A stretch of 64,000 nt of DNA from Prorocentrum cordatum (Eukaryota; Sar; Dinophyceae; Prorocentrales; Prorocentraceae): the NCBI GenBank assembly GCA_963575745.1, contig CAUYUJ010020726.1, positions 554,969 to 618,968 of the forward strand. The letters run 5' to 3'. The translations under genes and the position numbers were made by a program. The notes below the pieces were generated by a model, which was given only the letters and a program-made list of their open reading frames with translations, did no database searches and was not told the origin of the DNA. This document shows positions 11,394-22,395 of this stretch, piece by piece; position 1 is the first letter of the stretch, and each line of letters begins with the position of its first letter.

Positions 11394-12360
11394 GTCCTGC
11401 TGGCTGAGCTGGAGGGCGAAAAGCGGCTGACTGCAGAGGTGGCGCAGCTGATGCCCGCGGTGGCGAAGCTCCTGTCGCCAAGGAGCCGATGTTGGAGGCC
11501 TGCTGCTCGATGGTGGTGAGGAGCTGGGCGCCGTCCACGTTCGACGCGCCTGCGCGCGCCGACAGGAGGACAGCCTGCAGCTGCTGGATGGCGACCGAGA
11601 CGTTAGCCATCGCAGGGGCCCGCTCAGCGGCCACGGCCGCCACTGCTGACTGGGCGTGGGCGACCTCCGCGCTGAGGCTGGTCGTCTCTGCCTCGAGCCT
11701 GTTGAGCTGCTGCTGAGCGTCGGCGAGCTCCTTGGACAGCTGCTCGACCTGTGCGGCCTTGGCGGCGCGCTCAGAGTCCTTGGCGGTCCATCTGTCTTTG
11801 GCGCCCTTGAGCAGGTCTGAGGGGTCCATCTGGGCACGCAATAGGGACTCCTCCTTGTCGTGGGCGGCCTTGGCGGCGATGACCAGGTCATGCCCGTCAC
11901 CGTAGATCCGTCGTAAGGCCAACCATGCACGCTTGGACTTCGCTGCTGATGACTGCTGTGGCGCTGCACCGCCAGCAGCCTGAGGAGCAGCAGGAGCAGG
12001 ATCAGCGCGGTCGCGCCAGGGCGCCCAGGCGCCGCGCGAAGGAGGCCTCCTGCTGCGGCTGGGCGCTCGCTGGGGGGCGGTCGTGGGCCTGCCGTTCCTG
12101 TCCCTGCCGCACGCCCAGCACGTCGTCCTGCTCGAGTAGTTGTTGCGGAACCCGCAGGCCTTGGACGCTTTGCACGGCCAGACCTCGCCATGCATCTGCA
12201 CGTGCTGCGACTCCTCGGGCGGGGCGCTGCCGTGGTGCGCCTGCAGGAGCCTCCTGGCGGCAGCCTCTCGCCGCGTCTGCCGCGCGCTGGCGCGGCGCCT
12301 GCGCAGGCGGCGATACCAGGCTGGCGACGGAGCGCGCCCGCTGGGGCCGCTCGCCGCCAC
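11335..12360 (-). CDS. LINE ORF1 protein with RanBP2-type zinc finger (copy A)
   Basis: 341 aa, open from an ATG at 12360. ORF1 proteins of LINEs bind element RNA and form the ribonucleoprotein. Residues 1-50 are basic. Residues 61-84 hold the pattern W-x-C-x5-C-x4-N-x6-C-x2-C (VWPCKASKACGFRNN then CWACG), a RanBP2-type finger. A Pro/Ala linker follows, then an Ala/Gln/Leu-rich stretch around residues 170-270 (for example VEQLSKELADAQQQLNRLEA) that looks like a coiled coil. The frame ends in TAG at 11335-11337. ORF2 starts inside it, giving a 59-nt overlap in the +1 frame. Copy B (31694-32719) has the same length and stop. Confidence 0.82.
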   Translation of the reverse strand: MAASGPSGRAPSPAWYRRLRRRRASARQTRREAAARRLLQAHHGSAPPEESQHVQMHGEVWPCKASKACGFRNNYSSRTTCWACGRDRNGRPTTAPQRAPSRSRRPPSRGAWAPWRDRADPAPAAPQAAGGAAPQQSSAAKSKRAWLALRRIYGDGHDLVIAAKAAHDKEESLLRAQMDPSDLLKGAKDRWTAKDSERAAKAAQVEQLSKELADAQQQLNRLEAETTSLSAEVAHAQSAVAAVAAERAPAMANVSVAIQQLQAVLLSARAGASNVDGAQLLTTIEQQASNIGSLATGASPPRASAAPPLQSAAFRPPAQPAGHDDQMPVERAAWENAGDDS

Positions 12361-12454
12361 AGCTGCGCCTGCGCCCGCCGTCGGGCTGCAGGCTGGGGCC
12401 AGATGGATGCGCCCGCCGCGCGCCCCCGCGCGCGTGGGCCCAAATGGCAGCCTG

Positions 12455-12818
12455 AAGAGGAGGAGGAGGAGGAGGAGGAGGAGGAGGAGGAGGAGGAGGA
12501 GGAGGAGGAGGAGGAGGAGGAGGAGAGGAGAGAGGAGGAGGAGGAGGAGGAGGAGGAGGAGGAGGAGGGGGAGGAGGAGAGGAGGAGGAGGAGGAGGAGG
12601 AGGAAGAAGAAGAAGAAGAAGCAGAAGCAGAAGAAGAAGAAGAAGAAGAAGAAGAAGAAGAAGAAGAAGAATAATAATAAGAAAAAGAAGAAGAAGAAGA
12701 AAAAGAAGAAAAAGAAGAAGAAGAAGAAGAATAAGAAAAAGAGGAGGAGGAGGAGGAGGAGGAGGAGGAGGAAGGGGAGAAGCAGGAGGAGAGGCAGCAG
12801 GAGCAGGAGCAGGAGCAT

Positions 12819-12852
<34 letters not shown>

Positions 12853-12853
12853 A
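12455..12853. repeat. GGA/AAG microsatellite (copy A, LINE 5' side)
   Basis: About 400 bp of GAG repeats passing into AAG/AAGAAT and then GGAGCA repeats. It directly abuts the 5' end of the LINE. Copy B lacks most of the AAG segment and is about 165 bp shorter, which is typical slippage variation. Long open frames across it are compositional. Confidence 0.95.
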
Positions 12854-12942
12854 AGGTGCTATTATCAGCATTTCCCTGGCGTGGTGTTGAGCCGTCCGCA
12901 GCAGGTCCTCTTCAACATGCTCCGTCTACCTGTCCTGTTCAC

Positions 12943-13243
12943 GCAAGCACTGTGGTGTACACCAGCACTTCGTTGCACGCGGACGCTGACAAAGGTGTTG
13001 TGGTGTGCACAGGCGTTGCAGTGTACGCAAGCATTGTGGTGTACACAGGCGTTGTGTTGCACATGGTTGCTGCGGTGTGCCCATTCGCTGTGGTGTAGAC
13101 AGGCGTTGTGGTGCACGCAAGCACTGTGGTGTTACACAGGCGCTGCGTTGCACAGGGCTGTTGCGGTGTACGCAGGCGCTGCGGTGTACACGCGCGCCGT
13201 GGTGCACGCGAGTACTGTGGTGTACACAGGCGCTGTGGTGCAG
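12943..13243. repeat. 18-bp minisatellite (copy A)
   Basis: About 16 degenerate units of 18 bp, with a consensus close to GTGTACACAGGCGCTGTG. Units vary at ACACAGGC, ACGCAAGC and GCACAGGG, and one unit is 19 bp. Because 18 is a multiple of 3, several frames stay open and encode Val/Tyr/Thr or Cys/Thr/Gln hexapeptide repeats. Copy B carries the same unit order at 33150-33450. Confidence 0.9.
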
Positions 13244-14534
13244 ATCGCCACCTACATGCTGCTCGTACTCGGCCTCGATCATCCCTGGGCATTCCCGGAC
13301 GCCGCCGGCGCAGAACGTGAGGTCATCCGCTATCCCGAAAATAAAGAAAAACATGTTTTTCATAGGGGGAACGCAGGGGGTTCAGCAGTGAATCTGAAGG
13401 CTGTCACAAGTTCCCCATCCTGTTCTTATCCTCCAGGGAAGATGGGCCCTTTTTGGCACTATTGTAGCGCTCTTGGGGCCCTCTCGGGCCGTCGTGGGTC
13501 CCTGTTTGGCCGTCCAGAATATTGTTGGGCTGTCTGCAGACCCTCGAGGCCGTCTCGCGTGTCTCTTGAGGCCGTCTTGGGGCCTCCTTGTGCTCTCTTG
13601 AGGCTCTCTTGGGCCGTGTTGAGCCCCGTCGGGCGCCCTCTTGGAGCGCCTTGGTACCCTCTTGGGCCGTTTTCGGGTGCGTTTGGGTCCCTCTTGGGGC
13701 CCTTTTACGTTGTCTTTTGGGTGATCGTATGAGTTTCTTGGGGCGTCTTGGGCGTTCTGGAGCCCGAAGAGACGAGCACGCGGATACCATGAGAGCCCAA
13801 GGAAGCTTTGATGGTTTGGGGGCCTCTTGGGCATGTTCCCGGGATCAGCCGTGGTCGTCTAGAGGGACACCCTGTCGGCGCCAGCGACACCAATGGGATT
13901 CATGCCTACAGAAGCTCTGTCCAGACGTGCAAACTCACGAGTTGTGTAACATAAACAAGCCCCCAGTATTTCTCATTGGTTGCCTACGTCCATTGCGCGA
14001 ACTGGAACTAAAATGGGTGAAGGTCCTTGAGGTGGATTTGGCACAGGAAGCGTCGAATCCTGAGTATGTGCAGCTTGCCAGCCTGGAACGTCTTTCTGGA
14101 CGCACGAACTGGGTACGGAAAACATAGACAGGTGGCCCAATAACACATGTTGTCCAACTTCGACAGCAGCCTCTGTTGGGCAGGCGGCCTTCTGTCTCAA
14201 ATGGACAACGGCCGCGGCGACGCCGACAGCGAACTCTGATCGGAATAAGCAAGAGCTGCTGTCGGATGCTGTATTTATTGCTTCCATATCCATGTCGATC
14301 GCCCCGAGTCTTGGAACTCTTTTCGGCAATGTTTGGGACCCTTTTGGGCCGTGTTGGGGCCGTCCTGGGCCGCTGCCGCCTCTCGGGGCCGTCCCCCCGG
14401 CGGGCGGAGATGCGGCCCCCGGCGAGAGGCCGCCAGGCGGCGATGGGACTTGTGGTGACATCTTGCAGAACCCGTGGAGCTGAGGAGCATCAGGCATGCC
14501 AAGCAACCTTGTTCGACAGCCAGAGGAGGAAAAG
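13244..14534. repeat. Degenerate CTTGGGGCC-type repeats and intergenic DNA (copy A)
   Basis: 13465-13720 and 14300-14400 are dense in loosely repeated words such as CTCTTGGGGCC, TTGGGCCGT and CTTGAGGCC at irregular 15-30-bp spacing. 13760-14290 is non-repetitive with only short frames. No recognisable protein or RNA gene was found. The copy B equivalent is 33451-34775. Confidence 0.6.
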
Positions 14535-14690
14535 CTGCCCATACCGCTACCCGTCCCGCGTTTTCGCCTTTCTGGGCCTCCTCGGAGGCCCTCGTCGCCA
14601 CCACTGGATTCGCTTCGAAATTCTCGTCAGAACGCACCCTGGGAGAGGTCCGCTGGGTAGCGGTATCGGTGCCTCTTGGTTTCCCCAGAC
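14535..14690 (-). repeat. Dispersed conserved repeat, copy 1
   Basis: On the minus strand this stretch contains ACCTCTCCCAGGGTGCGTTC followed by a Glu/Ala-coding stretch. It recurs at 34776-34931 (duplicate) and, more diverged, on the plus strand at 60968-61090. In one frame the copies read TSPRVRSD...EAN...A.RAS, and in the opposite frame FAS...SERTLGEVR. It looks like a dispersed repeat rather than a resident gene. Confidence 0.6.
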
Positions 14691-14739
14691 CGGGGACGGA
14701 GGATCTGACTGGCCTCGCCCTCTGCCGCCAGCCCCGGGG

Positions 14740-16120
14740 AGGCCGAGCCACTCTGGAGCTGTCATGGGGCCATCTTGGAGCCCCATTGGCTCTTCTTGGG
14801 CGAAGTCTGGGCTTCTCGGGGGCATCATAGGGCTTCTGGGGACCACCATTGGGCCACCTTGGGGCTATCTTGGGCCTCTGGCGGCAACGGTCGGGCCTCT
14901 TGGAGCCATCTCCGGGCATCTCGGAGGCACCGCGGGCAGAAGGCACTAAGATTGTGCTTGTCATTTTGCTTCGGGCGACCCTTACCGAGGACCTTCTACA
15001 CGTGTCCTTGAGGAGGCGTGCGATTCCAAATTTGATGCAAATACAAATGAGGGAAGTCTTCATGTTCGCCAGGGCCAGAATTGCCATGGTCATCATGGCC
15101 ATCGTCTTTACCATCGTCGTCGTCATCATCACCACCGTTGTCATCATTGCCTTCGCCGCTGCCTCCGTCATCATCGTCATCGCCATCGTCATCATCGTCG
15201 TGTCGTCGCCAGTGGTCGGTGTCGTCGCCTTCGTCTTCATCGCCACCTCCATCGCCACCATCGTCGGCATCGTCGTCGTCGCCAATGCCGTCCTCACCAT
15301 CCTCACTCGCCCGCCCGAGTCGCGTTCCTTCAGGAACAGGGTCGGCGCGCGTCACTGCGCCCGTGAGACTTGAGATTCGCGAGCACATGCCGATTGGTAA
15401 TTCACTGCGCTCAAGGTTTAAGTCTGGCCTGTCCCCCCCAGGAGAAATATTCAGACATAGTCAAAAGATAATTTGGGGATGCTTTTCCTACTACTTCTGA
15501 CTATTATGGAACAGCTCTGGATTTTTGGTGTTGACAAAATGCCCCAAATCCCCCTGTCGGAGGACATGCCCGACCTAACTCAAAGGTCTACGGCACATAG
15601 CGTCTCACTTGTCCTCCTCGCGTCCTGCTGGAGGCGCGTAGAGGGCGGCAGGCCCGTGTTCGCACACGCGCCTGCAGGTTTGCAGGTCTGTGCGCCCTTC
15701 TGTTCTCATGCTCACATTTGCCTTCGTCCTCATCCTTACTATCATCATCGTGAGGTGCGCCACGCGTACCAGGCGCTCCAGGTGCGCCATGCACCCGTTG
15801 GATCCACGCGTGCCAGGTACGTCTCGCGCGCCAGATGCGCCACGCGCTCCACGTGCGCCATGTATGCCACATGGTCCAGATGCGCCAGGTGCGCCACGTC
15901 TGGGGCACGCCACCATCGTCATCTTCATCGTCGCCTTCAGCAGTGGATTTGCCCGTTATCCCCGTTATCGTCATGACCATCATATTTGTCCACGGTATCA
16001 TTATTAGGTCACCGCCATCATCGGCCATCGCCTTCATCACCATCACCCATCATCGTTTCACCACTTCGTCGTCAACATCATCGCCATCATCATTCGCCAC
16101 GTCAATATCAAACTGAAGCG
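14740..16120. repeat. Cryptic simple repeats and minisatellites (copy A)
   Basis: 14750-14940 again has CTTGGGGCC-type words. 15090-15300 and 15905-16110 are cryptic CATCGT/CATCAC repeats that read as Asp-rich on the minus strand and Ile/Val-rich on the plus strand. 15750-15905 is a degenerate run of GCGCCAGGTGCGCCA-type words. 15310-15750 is plain sequence with no recognised gene. The copy B equivalent is 34981-36361. Confidence 0.7.
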
Positions 16121-19100
16121 CTGCCCAGCGCGCTCCCGAACATCCGCGTTCGGCCGCCGCCGCCGTTGCCGCGATGGCCGCACCCAGCACGGAAAACGAG
16201 GTGGAGGCGCAGGGCCTTGCCAATACCCCCATCCTTTGCCAGCTCGTTCGGTTGCATGTGGGGTGCCTCGTGGCGTCGGCGCAAGAGCTCCCGTGGTGGT
16301 CTCCCGCCGTAGGGGCCTCGCACGATGCCGGAAAATAACGTGCACCGCGCTTTGCAAAAAAAAGGTATTCCTCAAGCGGAGGAGGTCGGCCCCCCTGCAC
16401 TGCGTCACCGTCATCGACGACGATGCGGGGGCGCCATCTGAATCATTGCTCAATTACCCCCGGCTGGTCGCGCCACGCAAGCTCGAGAGTAGTTTCACTT
16501 CGGCCAGCGATCAACCACGTGGACGACTGCGGCTGCCCCCCGTTGCACCGCGCGATGGGCGCCTGCGCTTGCTCGGAGCGAGCGGGGCAAATGGCCCTGA
16601 GTCTAGCGTTCACGGCGCGGAGTATGGACAGCGCCGCCGTGACGGCTAGGCGGCGTGGCACTTCGCTCTGCAATGGCGGCGATGCGTCGTTCGTTCGGGT
16701 CGAGCTTGTCCGCGCTCTCGCGGGGGGCGCGAATCCTGCGGCTCGTCGCCCGAGTGGCAGCGCGCTGCCTTTGGCGGCGACGGGGGCGATCGTCGCAGAC
16801 GCGGTCGATTGCCCCATCGAGAGCTGCCCCTGCATCGGCGATGCAAATTTTCGCGGGGTCGGCGCGTTGCAGCGAACTCTCGGCTCTTCTCGCGCGACGG
16901 CGGCTGCGCTGAAGGGGGCGGGCTTGGCGAAGACGGATGGGTCTTCCAGCCGCCAGCTGGCGCGCGCGAATCGGTCGCGCGCGATCCGGTTTGCCGTGTC
17001 CGACGTAGATTCGGGAAGGTCTCGGGGCCGGCGCTGCTCCCGCATTTCGGGCGCTCCCAGGAGCAGAGGCGGCCTGGCCAAGGGCGCCGAGGAGAAGCGG
17101 GGCGCGAGCAATGGACAAGGACAAGGACGAGCGCGAGCGCTGACGGACCAGCAACTGGGGGAGGCTCCCGGCCAGGTGACCGCGGGCCGGCTGCCAGGGG
17201 ATTGAGGGCAGCGGGGGCGGCGGCGGCGGCGGCAGCCGCGGCGGCGCCGGGCTGCGGCGCGCGCGCCAGAACGCGGCGCGCGGGACTTCCCGCGAAGCCA
17301 ATCACAATCGCAGCGATGCGCGCGACGCGCGCAGAGGGTCGGGCGGGAAATGCGATGGGGGGGGGCGGGGAAGGGGGGGCGGGGGGGGGGGCGCGCGCGC
17401 GCACGTGCACAAGTTGCGCAGGTCATCATGCGCCCACCCCCCGCTGCGCCGCATGGATTGCGCTGTGTATATGATGCCGCGTCTCTAGCGCCGCGTGGCG
17501 CGTATGCTAGAGCGCGCTGTTTCGGGTAGGGCCCGCGCTTGCCCGCGCGTCATCCCCCCGCCTCCCGCGGGCCTCGTTGCCCAGCTCGCAAACGCTCTGC
17601 TGTGATCGGCCAAGCCAAGTCAACAGAGGCTCCCAGGGGGGGGCTCCAGCCTAGCGCCCAGCGCCATGGTGCGCGCTAAGTTACCGAAGCGAGCGCCGAC
17701 CCTGCAGGAGCCTGCGAGACGGCGCCGGGGAAGTCGAAAGAGCGCTTGAGGCCCAGCAATTTGCCCAGCAAGCTCCCGTCGAAGATGCACCAGGCCAGGG
17801 CTCGCGTCCTCGGCTCCAGATCAGCGGCGCCAGGATCATCGCGGCGGCAACGTCGGCCCGGGACATGCAGCAAAATCGGCGCGCTTTGGCGCGCATTCAG
17901 CAGCTGGGGGCGAGGGCGCTGGCATGGGCAGCGGCGACGAAGATATGTCGGGCACAGGGAGGGACGTCGTCGCGCGCGCTTCTGTCGCTCGGCTTGTTCA
18001 TCCATCATGGGGGCTTTCAGCCGAGGTGTCGTGGGCGTTTTCGCTCGGCGCCCCGCTGCAATGGTGGCGTTCGGCCAGGTGGCAGCGGATGTTCCAGCAA
18101 GGTAGCAGCGCCATTCGGCCGCGGGCGCGGGCGCGTCCCTGTTCCCGCGGTCATCCTCAAACTCATCCTTCGACATTCCTTCGAAGTCTCTCCGTTGCGG
18201 CGGATCTAGAGCTTGTCGCGGACTCGCTGCGTATGCGGCGAGCTCCTGAGCCCCGGCAGGGCTGCGGCAGCCCGAGCATCTGCGTCGCTGGGCTTTGCGC
18301 GCCAGCGCGCGATGCAGCGGGGCGCAGCGACTGCGACTAGCACGGCGTAAGCAAGCAAGCGTAAAACATATCTGAGCCAGCAACTGCGGATGCAGCGCGC
18401 CGACCAGGCGCGCCAGACGCACCAGGCGCGCCGACCAGGCGCACGGGGCGCGCCGACCAGGCGCGCCAGGCACAGCGGGCATGCGGATCAGGCACGCCAG
18501 GCACGCCGGGCACACCGACCCGGCGCGCCAGGCACGACTACCAGGCACGCCAGGCTCGTCTACCAGGCGCGCTGGGCTCACCGACCAGGAGCACCTGACG
18601 CGCCGATCAAGCGCGCCAGGGTCATGCGTGCGCAGCGCGCAGTGCGCGGCGCGCCCCCGCTTCCCCGGCTGCGGGCGCGCGCGCGCGCGTCTGGTCGGCG
18701 CCCGCTCCGCGCCCGGCCCCGCGTCGCCCGCCCCCGCTCCCGCTTCGGGCCCCCGACCAAGCGGGCGCCGAAGCGGAGCGGGGGCCAGATGCGAGTCCAG
18801 GGCCCGAGCGGAAGACGATGCCCCCCCCCCCCCCTCCGCGAGCGCTCCCGCGCGGTCGACTCCTCGAGCATTCCTGCGAGCCTCTCCACCAGCGCGCCCC
18901 GCCCTCCCGCGAGGGCAGTCGCCTCTCGGGCCGTCGGGCCAGCCCGACGGTTGGGAGCTCGCCGAGCAGGATCATGCCATGGAGTTGCTGGCCAGGGGGC
19001 TCTTTCAGTGCCTGGCCAGCACGCGCAGGGGTCGTCTCCCATCCAAGGCCCGCGAGCACGATGGCGCCGCTGCGGCCGCGGCCGCGGCGGGGGGCCCCGT

Positions 19101-20410
19101 CGCCCGCGAGGGGCCCCGGGCCGACGGAGGCGGCGGAGGCCCCCAGCCAAGTGGCAGCGGCGGCATGGAACGGTTCTTGCCAGGGTACCTTTTGGCATCG
19201 GATGGCGTCGCGCGCGCGCGGCTTGAATTCCGCAGATGGCGCGGCGACAGAGCAGGCGATCTCACGCGTGCGGCCGCCGCGGGCCCACGAGCCGAAGCGC
19301 GGCATCAGCGGATTTTGACGCGGGTCTGCCGCGGCGGGGCGCCCGTGCCGAACGCGCAAATCCAGGCGCGCACCCGGACTGGCGAACATTGGCCGAGCCA
19401 CTGCCCCCAGGCCGAAAGTGTCACATGACGGACAGGCCCCGCGGGCGGCGCCAGCGACGACAATGGCGCAGCTGCGCGCAACGGAGGCATTCTGCCGGGC
19501 GGCGGCAGTGGTGGAGGGTGGCAGGGGGGCGCCGCTCTGGCCCGAGCGCCTCGGGCGCTCGGCCGCGCTGGCGGGGGCGGCGGAGGGCAGTTGTGTCGCG
19601 GCCCCCCCCCGCCCCTCTGTCGCGGCCTCGGCAGTTCCCTCGATGAGATTTTGAAACGCTGTCGAGCCCGTGCTGCGTGGCATTCACGCAGCGGAATTAC
19701 GCCTACGCTCTACGCTGCGCCTTAGCGGGCGCGCTGACGTTGCCCCGCTCATGCGGATTTCCCGCCCTGTCCTCTGTCGCGCTCCCTCTTCGCATCTGTC
19801 CTCTCCCCCCTTCCCTCGCGCTCTCGCTCTCGCTCTGCGCGCGCGCGTGCGCTCCCCCGTTGGCCCCGCGCCCTCCCGCCCGCCGGCCCGCCGCCCGTTG
19901 CCAGTCGTGCTCTGCTTCCATGCGTCGCACGTCTGGCGCATCTGGTTCATGCCGGCGAGCCCGCCTGCTCCCGTTCCCGCTGCGCGAAGACGCCTTGACC
20001 ACCCGGCGAGGCCTTCGGCCGAGCAGAGATGCCTGGCTGGCAATCGATGCAAGGTCCGCGCCCCCGTGCCAGCCGGGGCTGGGAGTTGGCTGAGAACAGA
20101 AGGCGGCGACACAGCTATGGGGCGCCGCCCTCGCGAGCGCCCACCTCGCCAGGCGGCGCAGCAGGGCGACGGCTGAGCGGGGATTCATGGAGGGGGGCTG
20201 GGTCGGCCTTGCGTTCGCAGTCGAAGAAGCGGAGAAACGGAGTTCGACGCGACCATCCTGGTGCCCGACATGGACGCCCCCAAAGGCCACGGCCAGGCGA
20301 ACGCGTGGAAATTGAATGAGGCGGGGCGCAATGATAATCCTCCGCAGGACAGATGATCGCGCGCCTGAAACGGCGGCGGCAGCGGGCAGCCGACGTGAAT
20401 TACAATTTTT
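16121..20410. other. GC-rich region without a confident gene (copy A)
   Basis: Very GC-rich DNA in which most frames stay open by composition. The longest plus-strand candidates are 16423-17205 (260 aa) and 18481-19428 (315 aa); both persist in copy B (36477-37448, 38722-39669). Neither shows a domain I can name. One stretch in the first (LVRALAGGANPAARRPSG) faintly resembles an ankyrin unit, too weak to call. 18395-18630 is a minisatellite of GACCAGGCGCGCC-type words. Homopurine and poly-G/poly-C runs occur near 17350-17395 and 18822-18834. Confidence 0.5.
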
Positions 20411-22395
20411 CCCAACCATCCTGTGGTGTTGGGTCCTCGTTTTGAAGAAACGGTCCCCGCGTCTCCTCCTCTCCTCCTCCTCTCTCCTCTCCTCCGCCGT
20501 CCGCATGCGTCCCGCACACCCATGTCGGCACACCCCTCACACGTTTCGTGGCCCCATAGGGAGCTCCACCGAAGGCCCCATGGCTGCCGTCCGCATGCGT
20601 CCCGCACACCCATTTCGGCACACCCCTCACACGTTTCGTGGCCCCACAGGGAGCTCCACCGAAGGCCCCAGTGCTGCCGTCCGCATGCGTCCCGCACACC
20701 CATTTCGGCACACCCCTCACACGTTTCGTGGCCCCACAGGGAGCTCCACCGAAGGCCCCATGGCTGCCGTCCGCATGCGTCCCGCACACCCATTTCGGCA
20801 CACCCCTCACACGTTTCGTGGCCCCACAGGGAGCTCCACCGAAGGCCCCAGTGCTGCCGTCCGCATGCGTCCCGCACACCCATTTCGGCACACCCCTCAC
20901 ACGTTTCGTGGCCCCATAGGGAGCTCCACCGAAGGCCCCATGGCTGCCGTCCGCATGCGTCCCGCACACCCATTTCGGCACACCCCTCACACGTTTCGTG
21001 GCCCCACAGGGAGCTCCACCGAAGGCCCCAGTGCTGCCGTCCGCATGCGTCCCGCACACCCATTTCGGCACACCCCTCACACGTTTCGTGGCCCCATAGG
21101 GAGCTCCACCGAAGGCCCCAGTGCTGCCGTCCGCATGCGTCCCGCACACCCATTTCGGCACACCCCTCACACGTTTCGTGGCCCCATAGGGAGCTCCACC
21201 GAAGGCCCCATGGCTGCCGTCCGCATGCGTCCCGCACACCCATTTCGGCACACCCCTCACACGTTTCGTGGCCCCACAGGGAGCTCCACCGAAGGCCCCA
21301 GTGCTGCCGTCCGCATGCGTCCCGCACACCCATTTCGGCACACCCCTCACACGTTTCGTGGCCCCATAGGGAGCGTCCACACGGCGGCCCCATGGCTGCC
21401 CCATGTCCGTCATGCGTCCCGCACACCCATTTCGGCACACCCCTCACACGTTTCGTGGCCCCACAGGGAGCTCCACCGAAGGCCCCAGTGCTGCCGTCCG
21501 CATGCGTCCCGCACACCCATTTCGGCACACCCCTCACACGTTTCGTGGCCCCATAGGGAGCTCCACCGAAGGCCCCATGGCTGCCGTCCGCATGCGTCCC
21601 GCACACCCATTTCCGGCACACCCCATTTCGGCACACCCCTCACACGTTTCGTGGCCCCACAGGGAGCTCCACCGAAGGCCCCATGCTGCCGTCCGCATGC
21701 GTCCCGCACACCCATTTCGGCACACCCCTCACACGTTTCGTGGCCCCACAGGGAGCTCCACCGAAGGCCCCAGTGCTGCCGTCCGCATGCGTCCCGCACA
21801 CCCATTTCGGCACACCCCTCACACGTTTCGTGGCCCCACAGGGAGCTCCACCGAAGGCCCCATGGCTGCCGTCCGCATGCGTCCCGCACACCCATTTCGG
21901 CACACCCCTCACACGTTTCGTGGCCCCACAGGGAGCTCCACCGAAGGCCCCAGTGCTGCCGTCCGCATGCGTCCCGCACACCAGGTGTGTGGCGTGCCGA
22001 CATGGGCGTCGCGGCGCGCGGGCGCTGCCGTCGGGGTTCCCAGGGAAGCCCCCTGCAGAGGCGACGCTCAGAGTCACGAGTACCGAGAGTCACGCAGACC
22101 CAAACTGTTCACAGTCGTATACATACATTTACACTGGGCGTATCCATGCACGCATTCATGCGAATAGAATCAATCGCGCGCAGATTCATTCATAATCAGA
22201 CTCGCTCGCGATCCGACTCGCACGCGCTCAAGCTTTCATATTCGGACCTATCGTCTTCGTTCGTGTTGTGTACACTGCCACGCATTTCGGCACACCCCTC
22301 ATACGGCTCGTGGCCCCATAGGGAGCGCCACCGAAGAAGATATTCACAATTGCGGTACTCTCAACTGCATATGGTTGGGTCCTTCGCCAGGCTAA
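20411..22395 (+). mobile_element. Compound satellite element I
   Basis: Putative repeat element with defined ends. The 5' module begins CCCAACCATCCTGTGGTG and can fold as CCCAAC/GTTGGG. A TCC-rich stretch and a 90-bp tandem array (20495-21982) follow. Next come about 290 bp of non-array sequence, one isolated diverged array unit (about 22274-22335), and a 3' tail with CATATGGTTGGG ending CCAGGCTAA. TT flanks both ends. CCCAACCAT near the 5' end and ATGGTTGGG near the 3' end are inverted copies. No transposase or replicase is visible. Confidence 0.65.
20495..21982. repeat. 90-bp tandem array (element I)
   Basis: About 16.5 units of exactly 90 bp, highly uniform, each containing CCGCATGCGTCCCGCACACC, TTTCGTGGCCCCA and GGAGCTCCACCGAAGGCCCC. 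Units mostly alternate between CCCATGGCTG and CCCAGTGCTG at the boundary, giving a 180-bp higher-order period. Because 90 is divisible by 3, both strands carry long open frames (800 aa on plus, 483 aa on minus). These are best read as satellite artefacts. Confidence 0.95.

Larger units (their letters stand above)
4978..12457 (-). mobile_element. LINE retrotransposon, copy A (ORF1 + ORF2, RNase H type)
   Basis: A near full-length minus-strand non-LTR element of about 7.5 kb. From its 5' end it has ORF1 (11335-12360) with a RanBP2-type zinc finger and a helical region. ORF2 (5204-11393) follows, encoding APE endonuclease, reverse transcriptase, Cys/His finger, RNase H and a Cys-rich C terminus. 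A 3' UTR of about 225 bp runs into the GGA microsatellite. The 5' end abuts a second GGA microsatellite at 12458. Clear target-site duplications cannot be defined because both edges are microsatellite. Homopolymer length changes break ORF2. Confidence 0.88.

Noticed and set aside
14996-15388. Asp-rich acidic protein on the minus strand
   Set aside because: It arises from the CATCGT cryptic repeat; codon content follows the repeat and is mirrored by Ile/Val and Ser frames.
16443-19683. Several 200-350-aa ORFs in the GC-rich block
   Set aside because: Overlapping frames are open on both strands because stops are rare at this GC content; no domain or splice context supports one over another.
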